From NCBI GenBank assembly GCA_019054805.1, contig JAHQIY010000025.1, positions 248,001 through 312,000 on the forward strand: a stretch of DNA of 64,000 nt, read 5' to 3'. Shown piece after piece: positions 45,785-56,780 of this stretch. Origin of the DNA: Brachionus manjavacas (Eukaryota; Rotifera; Eurotatoria; Ploima; Brachionidae). Made by a program: the position numbers and the translations under genes. The notes under the pieces were generated by a model. The model was not told where the DNA came from, made no database searches, and saw nothing but the letters and a program-made list of their open reading frames with translations. Every line of letters begins with the position of its first letter. Position 1 is the stretch's first letter.

Positions 45785-46080
45785 TGATTTGTTATTTATT
45801 TTAAAACATTTAAATAATAAAATTAATTATTAAATAATAAATAATAATAATAATAGGCTACGACAGATTTTATCCTGTAGAGCAAGACACTAGAGTCTCC
45901 ATATGGTAGCTAAAACGAGTATAAATAACTAAATATGTTTATTTCTTGTTTGACTTGAAAAAATCATCAATTTTCTTTTTAAAACTGTTCTTGGTCTCTA
46001 CTGAAATTATGTCAGTCGTCAATCGATTCCAATTGTCTACCACTCTATTCGACAAAAAAGTGTTCTCTTTAATTTAAATA
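45785..46080 (-). mobile_element. 5'-truncated LINE 3' end, minus strand
   Basis: The minus strand reads NTFLSNRVVDNWNRLTTDII, then NSFKKKIDDFF and a stop, the last ~40 residues of a CR1/L2-like ORF2. A short UTR and a TTA/ATT-rich microsatellite tail (45830-45857) follow. Confidence 0.75.
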
Positions 46081-46261
46081 AAACCAATTTATTTATTATT
46101 TACACTCAAACATTCAAATTTTTGTTTTATGTTTAACCCTTTTTTAATTTAGTGTTATATTTTTGTATAGTTTTCAGTTTTCAGAGTTTTCATAGTTAAA
46201 ATTTTTTTTTTTATGTTAAAAATTAAAAGAAAAGTGCTATAATCTGTGAAGGAATTCTATT

Positions 46262-46335
46262 GAGCTCAGTTTTTTACTTTAGTAGTAGTAGTAGTAATAA
46301 ATGGCTGGGCAGCTTCTGCCTAGTGTTACAAAGCA
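46262..46335 (-). mobile_element. LINE 3' tail in opposite orientation
   Basis: On the minus strand a GGCAG-AAG-CTGCC hairpin is followed by (ACT)n (46282-46297). This is a LINE 3' end abutting the start of the plus-strand LINE at 46336. Confidence 0.5.
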
Positions 46336-48061
46336 TTAAAGAAGTCAAACAATGAATTAACGCAAGAACCGAAAGAGATATCAAATCTACTAAATAAATG
46401 TTTGCTTGATGTTTTTGTTATTGAAAAAGATGGGGAGCTTCCACCTTTTGTAGCTGAATTTAATGAAAACTGTTCAGAATATATTGACATTGAACCAAAT
46501 GATATTAGTTATGAAGTGGTTTATAAAAAATTACAAGACCTAAATCAAAATAAATCATGTGGTGTAAACAAACTTCATCCGCTATTTCTAAAAAACTGTG
46601 AAGACGCCTTTACTGTTCCTTTAACTTTAATTTTCAGATAGTCTTTATCTAAAAGTCAGCTTCCAATACAATTCCGATCAGCAAATATTGTTCCATTGTT
46701 TAAAAAAGGTGATAAATCAACGGCCAGCAATTTTCGTCCTGTGTCTTTAATTTCAATTCCGTGCATAATTATGGAAAGCATAATAAGAACCAAGATGGAA
46801 GACTATCTTTATAAGAACAATATTATATCTAAAGAACAGCATGGATTTGTCAAGAAAAAGTAATGTATATCTAATCTTCTGGAAACTCTAGATTTCATCT
46901 CAATGAGTCTAGACAAAAGTATTCCTGTTGATGTAATTCTGATATATTTTGCGAAAGCATTTGATACTGTTCCGCACAGACGACCAAAAGCTAAATTGAA
47001 AGCGTATGGCTTTGATGGTCTGACACCAAAATGGATTGAAGCTTTCTTGAAAAATAGAAGACAACGAGTTGTTAAAGGTGAAATTTTGTCGGATTGGGTT
47101 GAGTTTTTTAGCGGTGTACCAAAAGGGTCAGTGATTGGTCCACTTTTGTTCGTTTTGTATATCAATGATCTAACAAAAGAAATAAAGAATGTTGTCAAGA
47201 TTTATGCAGATGATACTAAAATATTCTCGCAAAATGTATCAGAAATAAGCGTAATGAAACTACAATCAGATGTAATTTTAATTTTCAAGTGGACTCAAGA
47301 TTGGCTTCTTCTCTTCAACACATCAAAATGTGTGGTTATGCATTACGGTCATAAAAACAAAGAATTCACTTATTTTTTTAATGGTAAACAGTTATCAACG
47401 TCAAAAACCGAAAGAGATCTTGGAGTTATCTTCAATACAAATCTTAAATGGAAAAATCAAGTGAAAGAGGCTACAAACAAAGCAAATCAAATGTTGGGTC
47501 GCATCAGGAAATCATTCGCTCGTTTTGATTGTAAGTTATTTAGATCATTGTATTTAACTTTTGTTCGTCCTCTTTTGGAATTTGCTGTGCCTGTATGGTC
47601 TCCATTTCTTAAGCCGGGCTGTGAGAATCTTGAGAGGATTCAACGCCGAGCTACGAAATTTGTTTCTTCAATTAGAAACAAACCGTATGAAACCAGATTG
47701 AAGGCTTTGAACATTCCAAATCTGGTGGAAAGAATAAATAGAGGTGATCTAATTCAATTATACAAGTTCATGCATGGAATAGAATTGGTTGAAAAAACCA
47801 ACAATTTAAATGTCATCAAAATCCAAGGAAGAGGTCACTGCTTCAAATATCACAAAAAAATTTCGAGGCTCCAACATAGAGTTAACTTTTTTTCAACAGA
47901 ACCGCTAACATATGGAACTCACTGCCAAATCAATTAGTTGAAGCCCCCAATGTTAACAGCTTTAAAGCAGGCATTTATTGCTGGGTGAGCAGCAATCAAT
48001 CACATCAGCTGTCATAGTGTGCCTTATCAGCACACTCGCTGGCTAGCCAGCTACAGTCAAA

Positions 48062-48104
<43 letters not shown>

Positions 48105-48106
48105 AA
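46336..48106 (+). mobile_element. Truncated LINE copy with disrupted ORF2
   Basis: Plus-strand CR1/L2-like ORF2 without its endonuclease. The RT N-terminal part (46402-46860) is interrupted by stops at 46639 and 46861. The longer frame 46903-47937 contains the remaining RT (FAKAFDTVPH, SGVPKGSVIGPLL, YADDTKIF) and the C-terminal domain (RIQRRATKFVSSI, RINRGDLIQLYKF). It ends in a shifted frame (NIWNSLPNQL type) and a 3' UTR with a GCTGGCTAGCCAGC hairpin (about 48038-48051). A perfect (ACT)14 tail lies at about 48062-48105. YADD is intact but the copy is dead. Confidence 0.9.
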
Positions 48107-48436
48107 AAAATGTTCGAAAAAACTTTGATGTTCTTCTCGATTTCAGGTGACTGGAACAACAATTAATTTTCAATGTGTTGAATATTTATAATTAGATTTT
48201 GAATTAATAATAATTAATAATTGGCTTGACTCTCAATCCTAATCTTAGAAGATTAAAAGAATCATTTAATTTCATCTTTTATTTAATTAATTTAATTAAT
48301 TAATTTAATAAATAAAAATAAATTTTACAAACAAGACAAGAAAACAAATTAAGAAATTGAATTTTTTTCGATAAAAATAAAAAAAAATTTTGATTTATCA
48401 GTTATCAAAAACAAAAATAACACAATGTTTTGATCT

Positions 48437-51400
48437 TCAAAATAAGTTGAATTTATAAAGATGATATCCATCATAGAAAGTTCGATTGTGTGCAACATGA
48501 CTGATAATTCGTCCCTCTATTAATTTCTTCCCAAGCATCTCTGCTTCGTTTCGTGAACTGGCCAATTTTTTCTTAATTAACCAATCTATCAAATTACTGC
48601 CTCTAAAAACATTGGAATAATATCTATGATGGAATCTGACATTTTTCAAAATTTTTATGCAGCATTTTCTTTGATGTAAACGTTCAAATTTTTTACAAAA
48701 ATCGATCGTTTCTTGTGATATCTCATCAATCTCTGGTAACTTGAATGGTTCTACATAACCAAAAAACTCTTTCAATCTAGAAAATGAAAATAAAGAATTT
48801 TTTTAAATTAGTTGAGAAAAAAATTACTTGAATGCTATCGGAGCAAGTATGTAATGATTATCGATACCAAACGAAAGAAAAGTGAAAAAACCCTTTTTTA
48901 AATTTTTATTCAACAAGATAAAAAAATTAAATTTGAAATTTGGACTTACTTGACCGAACAAAAGAGTCGTTTGAATCAACTTAAGCTCATAAAAAATTCC
49001 ACTTTTGTTTTCGTCATACAATAACCAGAGTTGAAAAAAAAGGGTCTTGGATTATAAATTAAAACAAAAATAAATTATAAATTAAAAAAAAACAAATTGT
49101 TTAAATTTGAATTCTAACAGTGCTCAAAAATTGATTGTTGAAAATTTTAAAAAAGAAAAAAATTAGGACCAAATTTAGTTAACTTGTGACAATTTTTTTT
49201 TTAATTAAGGATAAATTAGCTAATATAAAAGTAATAGCTTAATTTAAGACTTGTGACTTAAAAACAACGCTGTTAAAATCTAAATATTGGGTAATATTTT
49301 TGAAATTGATAAACATTTTTATATAAAATTTAATTTTGTAAAATTCTGATCAATTGTTGAAGGTTTTATCAAAGTTTATGTTATTATTTGCAAAATTCTA
49401 AATATATAAAGATGGTTAAGTTTTAGCTAATTATAACTTCATTGAAAGACTCTGAAATCAGAAACTATAGTTTATTTTGACATCCATCATTGTTCCATCA
49501 GAAAACACTTATTTGTGAAGAAAAAATAAATATTTTTTAAGGCTTTTTAGCTTTTGGTTCTGGTCACTTTGTTTATGTCCATGTGTCTGATGTGAACAAA
49601 TTAACTCTTTTTTAAATAATTATCCAATATAGCAAACTAAATTTGATCATAATATTTTTCTATGCTAAATTTCGCTATTTTGGGGGCATTGTGATTTTTG
49701 GAACAAAAAAGAAATTGTATCATTTTAATTCATTCTAATATTCATTAGGTGATGCATGAAATGTTTGAGCTGATACAACCTACAGAGCCAATTTTGGCCT
49801 TGAAGAGAAATAATAATTGAGTTTTTCATTTCATTTCATGTCTGTTTTGAGTTTTTGGCTTTAAAATTCACAATGCCCATTTTTGAACATGGGTTTGCAT
49901 TTTAAAAATTCAAGTCTTCTAAAAATTAAAAACAAAATTTTCCTACCATCAATGAGTTAAAAGTCAATATAATAATCAAAGATAAATGATTCATTATTTG
50001 ATTTTCTTCATATAAAAATTTCAAATCTAAAAATGAAAAAATTAAAAACTTTTAGTGAAATAAAAAAGAAATAATGTACCATGATCTGGTGTTGGAAAAT
50101 TTGACTCGATCGTTAGCCTTGACACTTCTTGTTCGCTTTCGATTTCATCATATGAGTTCTGAGCTAGGTTACTTTGGGAAATAAGCGGGTTTATCAAATT
50201 ATTATTTCGGTTGCGTCCTATTAGTCGATAATAATTATTATTTTCATTTGTAGTTTTTACAAATACCAAAAGTGAATAGAATACAAAAATTAGAATAAAA
50301 AACAATAAAATATTTGATACAATAATCTGAGATTTGCTCAGTCTAATAATCATGCTTAGCTTGTCGGGAATTTTGCCAACCAGCAGACAAACAATGGTGG
50401 CCAAAAAGGGCAAAACAAATCCAATGCCATAAACCAACAAATCGTTCTTGGAAATTTTGACCAAGATCATAAATAGTCCGCTTTTGTTTATTCTGTCCAG
50501 TCCACTTATGGTCATGAGGTTGAGAACCAGTGCTAAAGGCAGACACCTTGTAGTAAATTCTACAAAAATTCCAAATCCCATATGCATTAGGCTATATATT
50601 GGATCCAGACTGAGTATGCTGGTGGCAATATTCGACCAAACAACATGAATGACAGCAAGTAGCATTTGACTGACTATTAAGTAGAATGTGAACAAATGAG
50701 GCTTTTTGAAAATTCGTCCAGCTGCTGCAAACACATACAAAACCCAAAGGCAACAAAACCATGTTAGAAAACTGAATCCGTAAGCAGTTTTGCATTCAAT
50801 GTCCTCAAAATTGGACACAGCACTATCATTATACTTGAGTGAAATCATTTTGCCCGACATCATCATAAGAGGAGCACTGCCTATGGTGCCCAATACAACT
50901 GCAGCTGAAATCAAGCTGTCACCAAGCGATTTGTACCTTGAAATAAAAACCAACAACGATGGTGCGGTCGGAAATGTTCCATACAAAAAGCTAAAACTGC
51001 TCAACGAATCGATGTCCGAGCTGTTTGGCTGCGTGAAGTTGATCAATTCATTTAGGTGAATCAGAGCTTCACGATTAATTAGAGGGTAAACGAGACCTTT
51101 GGTCAAAACTAGAATTAGTATGATGACAACGCTGGAAAAGGTGAGATTCTTTATTTTTCCGACCATTGTGTATCCTAGATAAAATAATGCACATGCTGAA
51201 AAAGAATTGGCCAATGTGGTCAATATTGGCTCAATTAAACGCGGCAGGTGCTGACCGAGCATGATGTTCGATACTAAGCCAATGATGGTCATAAAAACTA
51301 TTGGATTTGAGATTGTTGCCCAAAGAGTGGATTTTAAAAGGCCGAATTTAGATAGATCGGTCAAATTTCTCTTGCCATTTGGCACTATTACCACTCGGTC

Positions 51401-51988
51401 CAACTTGTCATTGTCTTTGTCACTGTCGCTGCTGCTACTCACTGAATCCGAGTCAGATTGAGAGTTTTGCTTGCACTTGGCTCGAGAAGCCATCAGTTCA
51501 TTGGCTTCCATGAGCAAGAAAGCAATTGGATTGATTACCACAAGACTAATAGGAGCCAGCAGATAAATATAGTCTAGATATTCTGGATGGGTTTGAGAGT
51601 AGATGGCTTTTAGAATGGGGTAGCCTAGAGCGAAATCGTTTGACTGGGACACAAATATTCCAAAAACAGCAGCCATTCCAATGTTAATTGGTCTCAGGGC
51701 AAACAAAGTGATCGAGAATGCGAGAAAAAACACCAAAACTTTTGATACAAATACACTTGTTAGAAATAGCCAATTGACCGTGCTAAAGTTGACTACCGCT
51801 AGATTCTTGAAGATCAAGCATGGCAGAGAAAAAGTGCTCACAAATTTGTTCAGACCAGAAGTTTGTTCTTTGGTCAAAATTTGCAAATTTCCTGCAAAAT
51901 AACCAAGTAGTATGATGGCGAACACTTGAACGAGCGCGGGATACAAATTGTAATCTATTTCGTCCAAATCAGTCGAATCTGAGTGCAT
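48437..51988 (-). CDS. GPR155: GPR155/LYCHOS, lysosomal cholesterol sensor
   Basis: GPR155 (LYCHOS) is a lysosomal protein combining a PIN-like transporter, GPCR-like helices and a DEP domain; in mammals it links cholesterol to mTORC1. Five exons (minus): 51988-50080, 50026-49947, 49045-48950, 48892-48828, 48776-48437, all with GT-AG introns and matching phases, giving 829 residues (human about 870). Residues 15-400 are the membrane-transport domain (NLYPALVQVFAIILLGYFAG, SQSNDFALGYPIL, YGTFPTAPSLLVF). More helices follow, then YELKLIQTTLLFGQGFFTFL with FGIDNHYI, and a C-terminal DEP domain in the last exon (FRGSNLIDWLIKKKLASSRN, EAEMLGKKLI, FYDGYHLYKF). A serine/aspartate-rich loop lies near residue 180. 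Intron 2 contains a MITE. Start: the first ATG in the open frame. Confidence 0.93.
49684..49878. mobile_element. MITE in GPR155 intron 2
   Basis: Inverted ends GGGCATTGTGATTTTTGG and AAAATTCACAATGCCC mark a 195 bp element. Flanks are CTATTTTGG and ATTTTTGAA, possibly a decayed 9 bp duplication. The ends match the GCATTGTGAA family seen at 7183, 21985 and 33791. Confidence 0.65.
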
Positions 51989-52469
51989 TCTTTTTGTGAT
52001 CAACAGTTCGGGATTAAAAGTTACCCAAAATTACTCAAAATTCACAAAATGCAGCTAGGCAAATATCAAAAAAATGCATTTGGAATTTTTGAACGAAATT
52101 TTTTATGCAAAGTTTAAATAAATATTTTACAATTTAAATAATATATTTCTGTTGAAATTTGAACGAAAGTTTGGAAAATTTTGAATTCCTAAAGAACTTT
52201 TTGTCTTTGTTTGAAATGCGCAAATTTCGGCGCAAATCTGTGTTTCTGGGTTAACTCTAGGCTATTTGTTGTTGCTTCAGATTTTGTTTTATTAAAGAAG
52301 AAGATTACTTAACATTTTTATTTCAACATAAATAATTTTCAAATATTTTAATTTAAAAATAAATACCCTGAAGGTTTTTTTAGAGCATTTTAATCAAAAG
52401 GCCTGTGTAAAAAATTATGATTATTTCTCAAACAAGTGTTCAGCTAAGACCCAGTAATTATTTTTTATT

Positions 52470-52960
52470 CACTTTGTTTTCTGTACCGAGCTAGAGCTAT
52501 TTCAGAATAAAACATTAAATAAAAAATCAAAATAAAGTAAAATGAGTTAAAATAAAATTAAAAGTACATCAGAAAATAGAGTGTGACATTTGACATATGC
52601 TTACATAGTTGAAGCTTCAGGCAGTAACTTCGAGTATTCAATACATCTTGATTCGAAGTCTGCTTTGTATTCCTTCACAATGGAACAGAATGACTCAGTG
52701 TGTCCCAACACATCTTCCACACACAACTCAAAAAGTCGATCCGAGACTGCTAGTAATTGAAATTTATTAAAAGCCTAGTGATGCACCATGTTGGAAGGAG
52801 TATCATATTTTAACTTAAGGATAGATCTGACTGCTGTGTTCTGAATTGCTTGTAGTTTTTTGGTATAATTTTCTGAAAATGAATTCAAGCAAGGAAAAGA
52901 AAGGTCTAAAATTGACCGAACATTTTTTGTATTCGAAATTTTCAATGCATTAATTGTTAA
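52470..52960 (-). mobile_element. Decayed LINE 3' end, minus strand
   Basis: The minus strand reads LQAIQNTAVRSILKLKYDTP, then LLAVSDRLFELCVEDVLGHT, then ESRCIEYSKLLPEAST, the C-terminal region of a LINE ORF2. It ends in a UTR with CTCGGTACAG plus A-rich tail (52480-52500), the same tail as at 10108 and 31828. A more decayed relative lies at about 61740-61990 (minus). Confidence 0.7.
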
Positions 52961-55244
52961 CTTTTGTTGAATATTTTAAAATATAGCCATAAAAAGGCAG
53001 GTTTTTTTGCTCAATGGCCTGTTTTAAAATTATTTTTGCTTTGATCCTGTTTAAAAGGAGAAAGGAAAAGAAAAAATAAATCTTTATCAGAAGATTTTGA
53101 ATGAGATAATTGTTTCAGCACACACATTAACGTTTTAACACATACTTCAAATCTAAGCAAACGCTTAATTACACCCATAAATCACTGTTCAGCATATTTA
53201 AAAAAAAATTTCAAATTGAAAAATTAACTTAGGAAATTCTTGCCAAAAAAGATAATTTCATATATTATTTAAAGAATAAGATATGTACCCATCTTCATGC
53301 ATTCACCTTGCTCATTAATTGATTTCCTTATGAGTTAGATTAAATAACTAAAATCTGAACAATCCATCCCAAAAAGTCTAATTTTAAATGGTGTGTAGAA
53401 AAGTGTTAATAGAGTTTCTAAGTATTGTGTATTTGTTTTTAAGTATAGACCCATTTAGAATTTATACATTCAGACATATTCAAGTATTTTTTTTATGAGT
53501 GTAAGTGAGAATTAGAGTGCTTTTTACCCAACTAATGAGTGGTTCATCCAAAATTTTGAGTTTTCATTATTGTCTAATATTATAAAAAAAGACTTAATAT
53601 TTTTGAAAATATTAAAAACATTTATTTTATCAAAATTTGTATTAAAACTCTGAATATCAAAATAATTCAATTGATTAAATCTGAGATTCAATTTTATAAA
53701 AAATTCATAATATTTAAATTTCTCAAATAATAATAATACAAATCTGTATGATTTAAAATATATTTTGTCTAAAAAAATTCAAGTTCATTTAGTCTTCCAA
53801 AATTTTCTAAGTCTTAAAAATAAAAAATAATTACTTTAAAATCCTATTTAGAATAGGGAAAGTTTCTTAAGAAAAAAAAATCTTTTAATTGTTGGGAAAG
53901 AGTTTTTAATTGCGTTAATGAAAATCTTTTGAAGTTTAATTCCAAGATTTTCAAGTAAAATGAAGATCAAATACAAAAGTCACTATTAAAATTTCTAATC
54001 AGATAAAACTATTGTGAAAGAACTTTAAGTTTTAGTTAAACAAAAAAATTTAAAGTAATTAAATTTTCCCGCTGTTTATTCGAAAAGACAATGTTGTGTA
54101 GATGTTTTAATATTTAAAAAAATCATAAAAGAAAAATTAAATTATCAAAAAATTTCTGATGAATATTACAAGACAAAATTTGAAATTGTAAAGCAAATAA
54201 AAAGCAACCATGTGCAAAATTAAATCTTTGAACCAATCTGAGAAATTTATCAATTGAGTTTTAAGTAATAGGAAAAATCCAACTTCATGCACACACCGGG
54301 TAAGATCCAAAACTTAAACAAGCTCAAAATTTAATGAATTTAGTAAGCTTGGATAAAATTTTGTTAATCTTGCTAAATTTATAATCGATAATGTGTAGCG
54401 ACAAGTTGGATATGACACCCAACTTTCGGCTTACCCATTGTGACTGTGGTGTCACCAGCAAATAAGCAAACTTTCATTTGCTATACTTTGATTTTATATT
54501 TATCAACTATAAGTTACAAAGAAATGCTAAGAAGAGAGAACTAAGCTAATCGCTTGTTTACTTGTTTTGTTTTCTAAGTTTAAAGATCTTTCTTTCTTTT
54601 ACCACTTTCTATTTTAAACTTTACTTAACCACGGTCTAGAACGGCCGTTTTTCAAAGATTTATTTATTTAGATAAAATAAAGAAGAAACCAAAAAAAAAT
54701 TGTATTGCTTTGTCCTTTTCACTTATAAAAAACTCAATAATCGAGAATGAATAAAATAGATATGTTAGTGTTTTTACAAATCAAGAATATCAGATAGTTC
54801 AAATAATTTTATTTTGTTTTAAATTTAAAAGAAATATTAAAAGTGGACTTAAACACCTAATTGTAAATTTTTTTAGGATAATTGAAATTTTTAATTTCTC
54901 GCGAATTGCATTTAAATCGTGATTCTTATTCTTTTTTGAAGAAATTTTTTATCTTTTCTTTAATTTACTCTTTTGGCTATGAGACTTGAATTAATAAATA
55001 ATTATAATAATAATAATAATAATAATGATGAAAGCTGGAAAATAAATTAAGAAGTTAAAAGTTTTATTAATGTCATTTTGAAAAAAATAACAAATTCCAA
55101 TAATGATTCAAAAAAAGTTGGAAAATTGTTGAAAATAAAATACGAGAAAAAAACTATTAAAAAAAATTATTAAATGTAAAATTTTTGATCGGCTGCCTAA
55201 CAATTTTGTCAAATTTTTTAATATTCTAACTATTCAGCGTAAAA
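52961..55244. other. Intergenic, no gene seen
   Basis: AT-rich. A hairpin-rich, GC-richer patch lies at 54395-54475 (AAGTTGG/CCAACTT, GTGAC/GTCAC, GCAAA/TTTGC), resembling LINE 3' UTR structure but without coding evidence. An (ATA)n microsatellite lies at 55002-55025. Confidence 0.4.
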
Positions 55245-56780
55245 TCATTTTTTCTTTGCCAAATTTCCACATAAATTACACGATCTCTTGCAAAGATTTG
55301 GGTCACGGTTGTTAATAATACCGCATAGTCCAAGGTTCGACCAAAAAGCGCAATTAGTCTGTGAATCCCGACAAGAAGTGACTCTGGTACAAAGACCGCA
55401 AGATGTTGGACAATAAATTGGCACTGGTACTTGATTATAACTATAAATCCATTGGCAAAAGTTAAAAGCGCTCCAAATCGAACAATAATTTGGATTTCTG
55501 TCACCTATATTGCAAGTTTGCACAGTCACTAAATATTCACAATTTATTCCATAGACGTTGGCTGGACATTGGCAAACGAAGCTGCTTCCTTGTGAAACAC
55601 AACTTCCTCCGTTCTGACAAAATCCACCTGTTCCACATGATTGCGAATTTTGACAAAATTGCCCAGAAAAACCCGATTGACAAGTGCAAACAATTTGTCC
55701 AAATGAACCCAGCGAACAAAATCCACCGTTTAAGCATGGATTACTACTGCACGCAGATGAAAATTGACAATTCAAACCATTGAAATTGGAAGGGCATGAG
55801 CATGTGTATCCATTTCCTGAATTTCTACAAGTTCCACCATTTTGACAAGGATTGCTAAAACAAGCATTGGAAAACTCGCATCGAGTACCAGCGAAATTAG
55901 CTAAAAAATTTATGCTTTATTAATTTCAATTTAATTTCAAGTGATTTTAGCTCACGTAAACAAACGCAGGTATATCCACCGTTGGCTAATGAATTACACA
56001 ATCCATTGTTTAAACATGGACTAGAACCGCATCCAAGTGTCTGAAAGTTTTCGCAGTTTGTTCCACTGTATCCTAAAGGACATGCACAAGTGTAAGGAAG
56101 ATCAGCATCATTTGAAGCTGAACATGCACCACCGTTTCTACAAGGAAAACTCAAACATGGATTGCTTCTTTGACAATAGGCTCCAGCAAAGTTGGAAGGA
56201 CAAGAACATCTTATAGTATTAGTTGAAAAGTAAGAAACTGGCAAACATGTTCCTTGACCACACGTCTGTGTCAAAAAATCACAAGACAAAGCAGCTGAAA
56301 GGCTACAAAATCCACATGTCCTTCTACAGTAAACTTGAACAGTGTTTTGATCTGCTAACTGATTTTGACATAAACCTTGTTGTAATTTTAGTTGACAGTC
56401 TGGAGTATATGCTCTGTCGACGCAACTTTCCAAAATATCTTTCAAAATAAAATTCCTAATAATTGTTCAATCGATGAATTTCAAAATTTATTTTACTTCT
56501 ACAAGTGAGGCAGCATTTTGTACTTCCTGTCGTTCTGCACCAGTTATCAATGTTAGCTCCAGTTGATTGTAAATAGGCCAGCCAAGAAGGACAATCGTTT
56601 ACGCCTGAGATGTTCGGATTAGCAACATTACTTCCGCTGCATTCTGAAAAATTAAAATTTTGTATGCCAAACATGATAAATGGTCAATTTTTGTTAAAAG
56701 TCACCTGAAAACGCCAATGTTGTTTTAATACGACACCAAATCAAAAAAAATGATAGAATTATATCTTTTATTTTAAGCAT
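55245..56780 (-). CDS. Secreted ShKT and EGF-repeat protein
   Basis: Four exons (minus): 56780-56705, 56643-56497, 56438-55956, 55900-55245, with consistent phase 1 GT-AG introns of 53-61 bp, giving 453 residues. The first exon is a signal peptide (IILSFFLIW, then TTLAFSG). Next come cysteine-rich ShKT-type modules (NDCPSWLAYL to CCLTC; CVDRAYTPDC to CRRTCGFC). A run of about six EGF-like modules follows (NPCLSFPCRNGGACS; GCGSSPCLNNGLC; CQNGGTC region; SNPCLNGGFCSLG; GGFCQNGGSCVSQ). Two further ShKT modules close the protein (CSIWSAFNFC to SCGLC; CAFWSNLGLCG to SCNLC), ending KKK. There is no membrane anchor. ShKT modules occur in secreted enzymes, venom peptides and matrix proteins; no enzyme domain is present, so a matrix or secreted binding role is most likely. 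No named orthologue is recognised. Confidence 0.85.

Noticed and set aside
50343-51461. Overlapping frames on both strands across GPR155
   Set aside because: The GPR155 frame is supported by family similarity and splice phase; the others have no domain.
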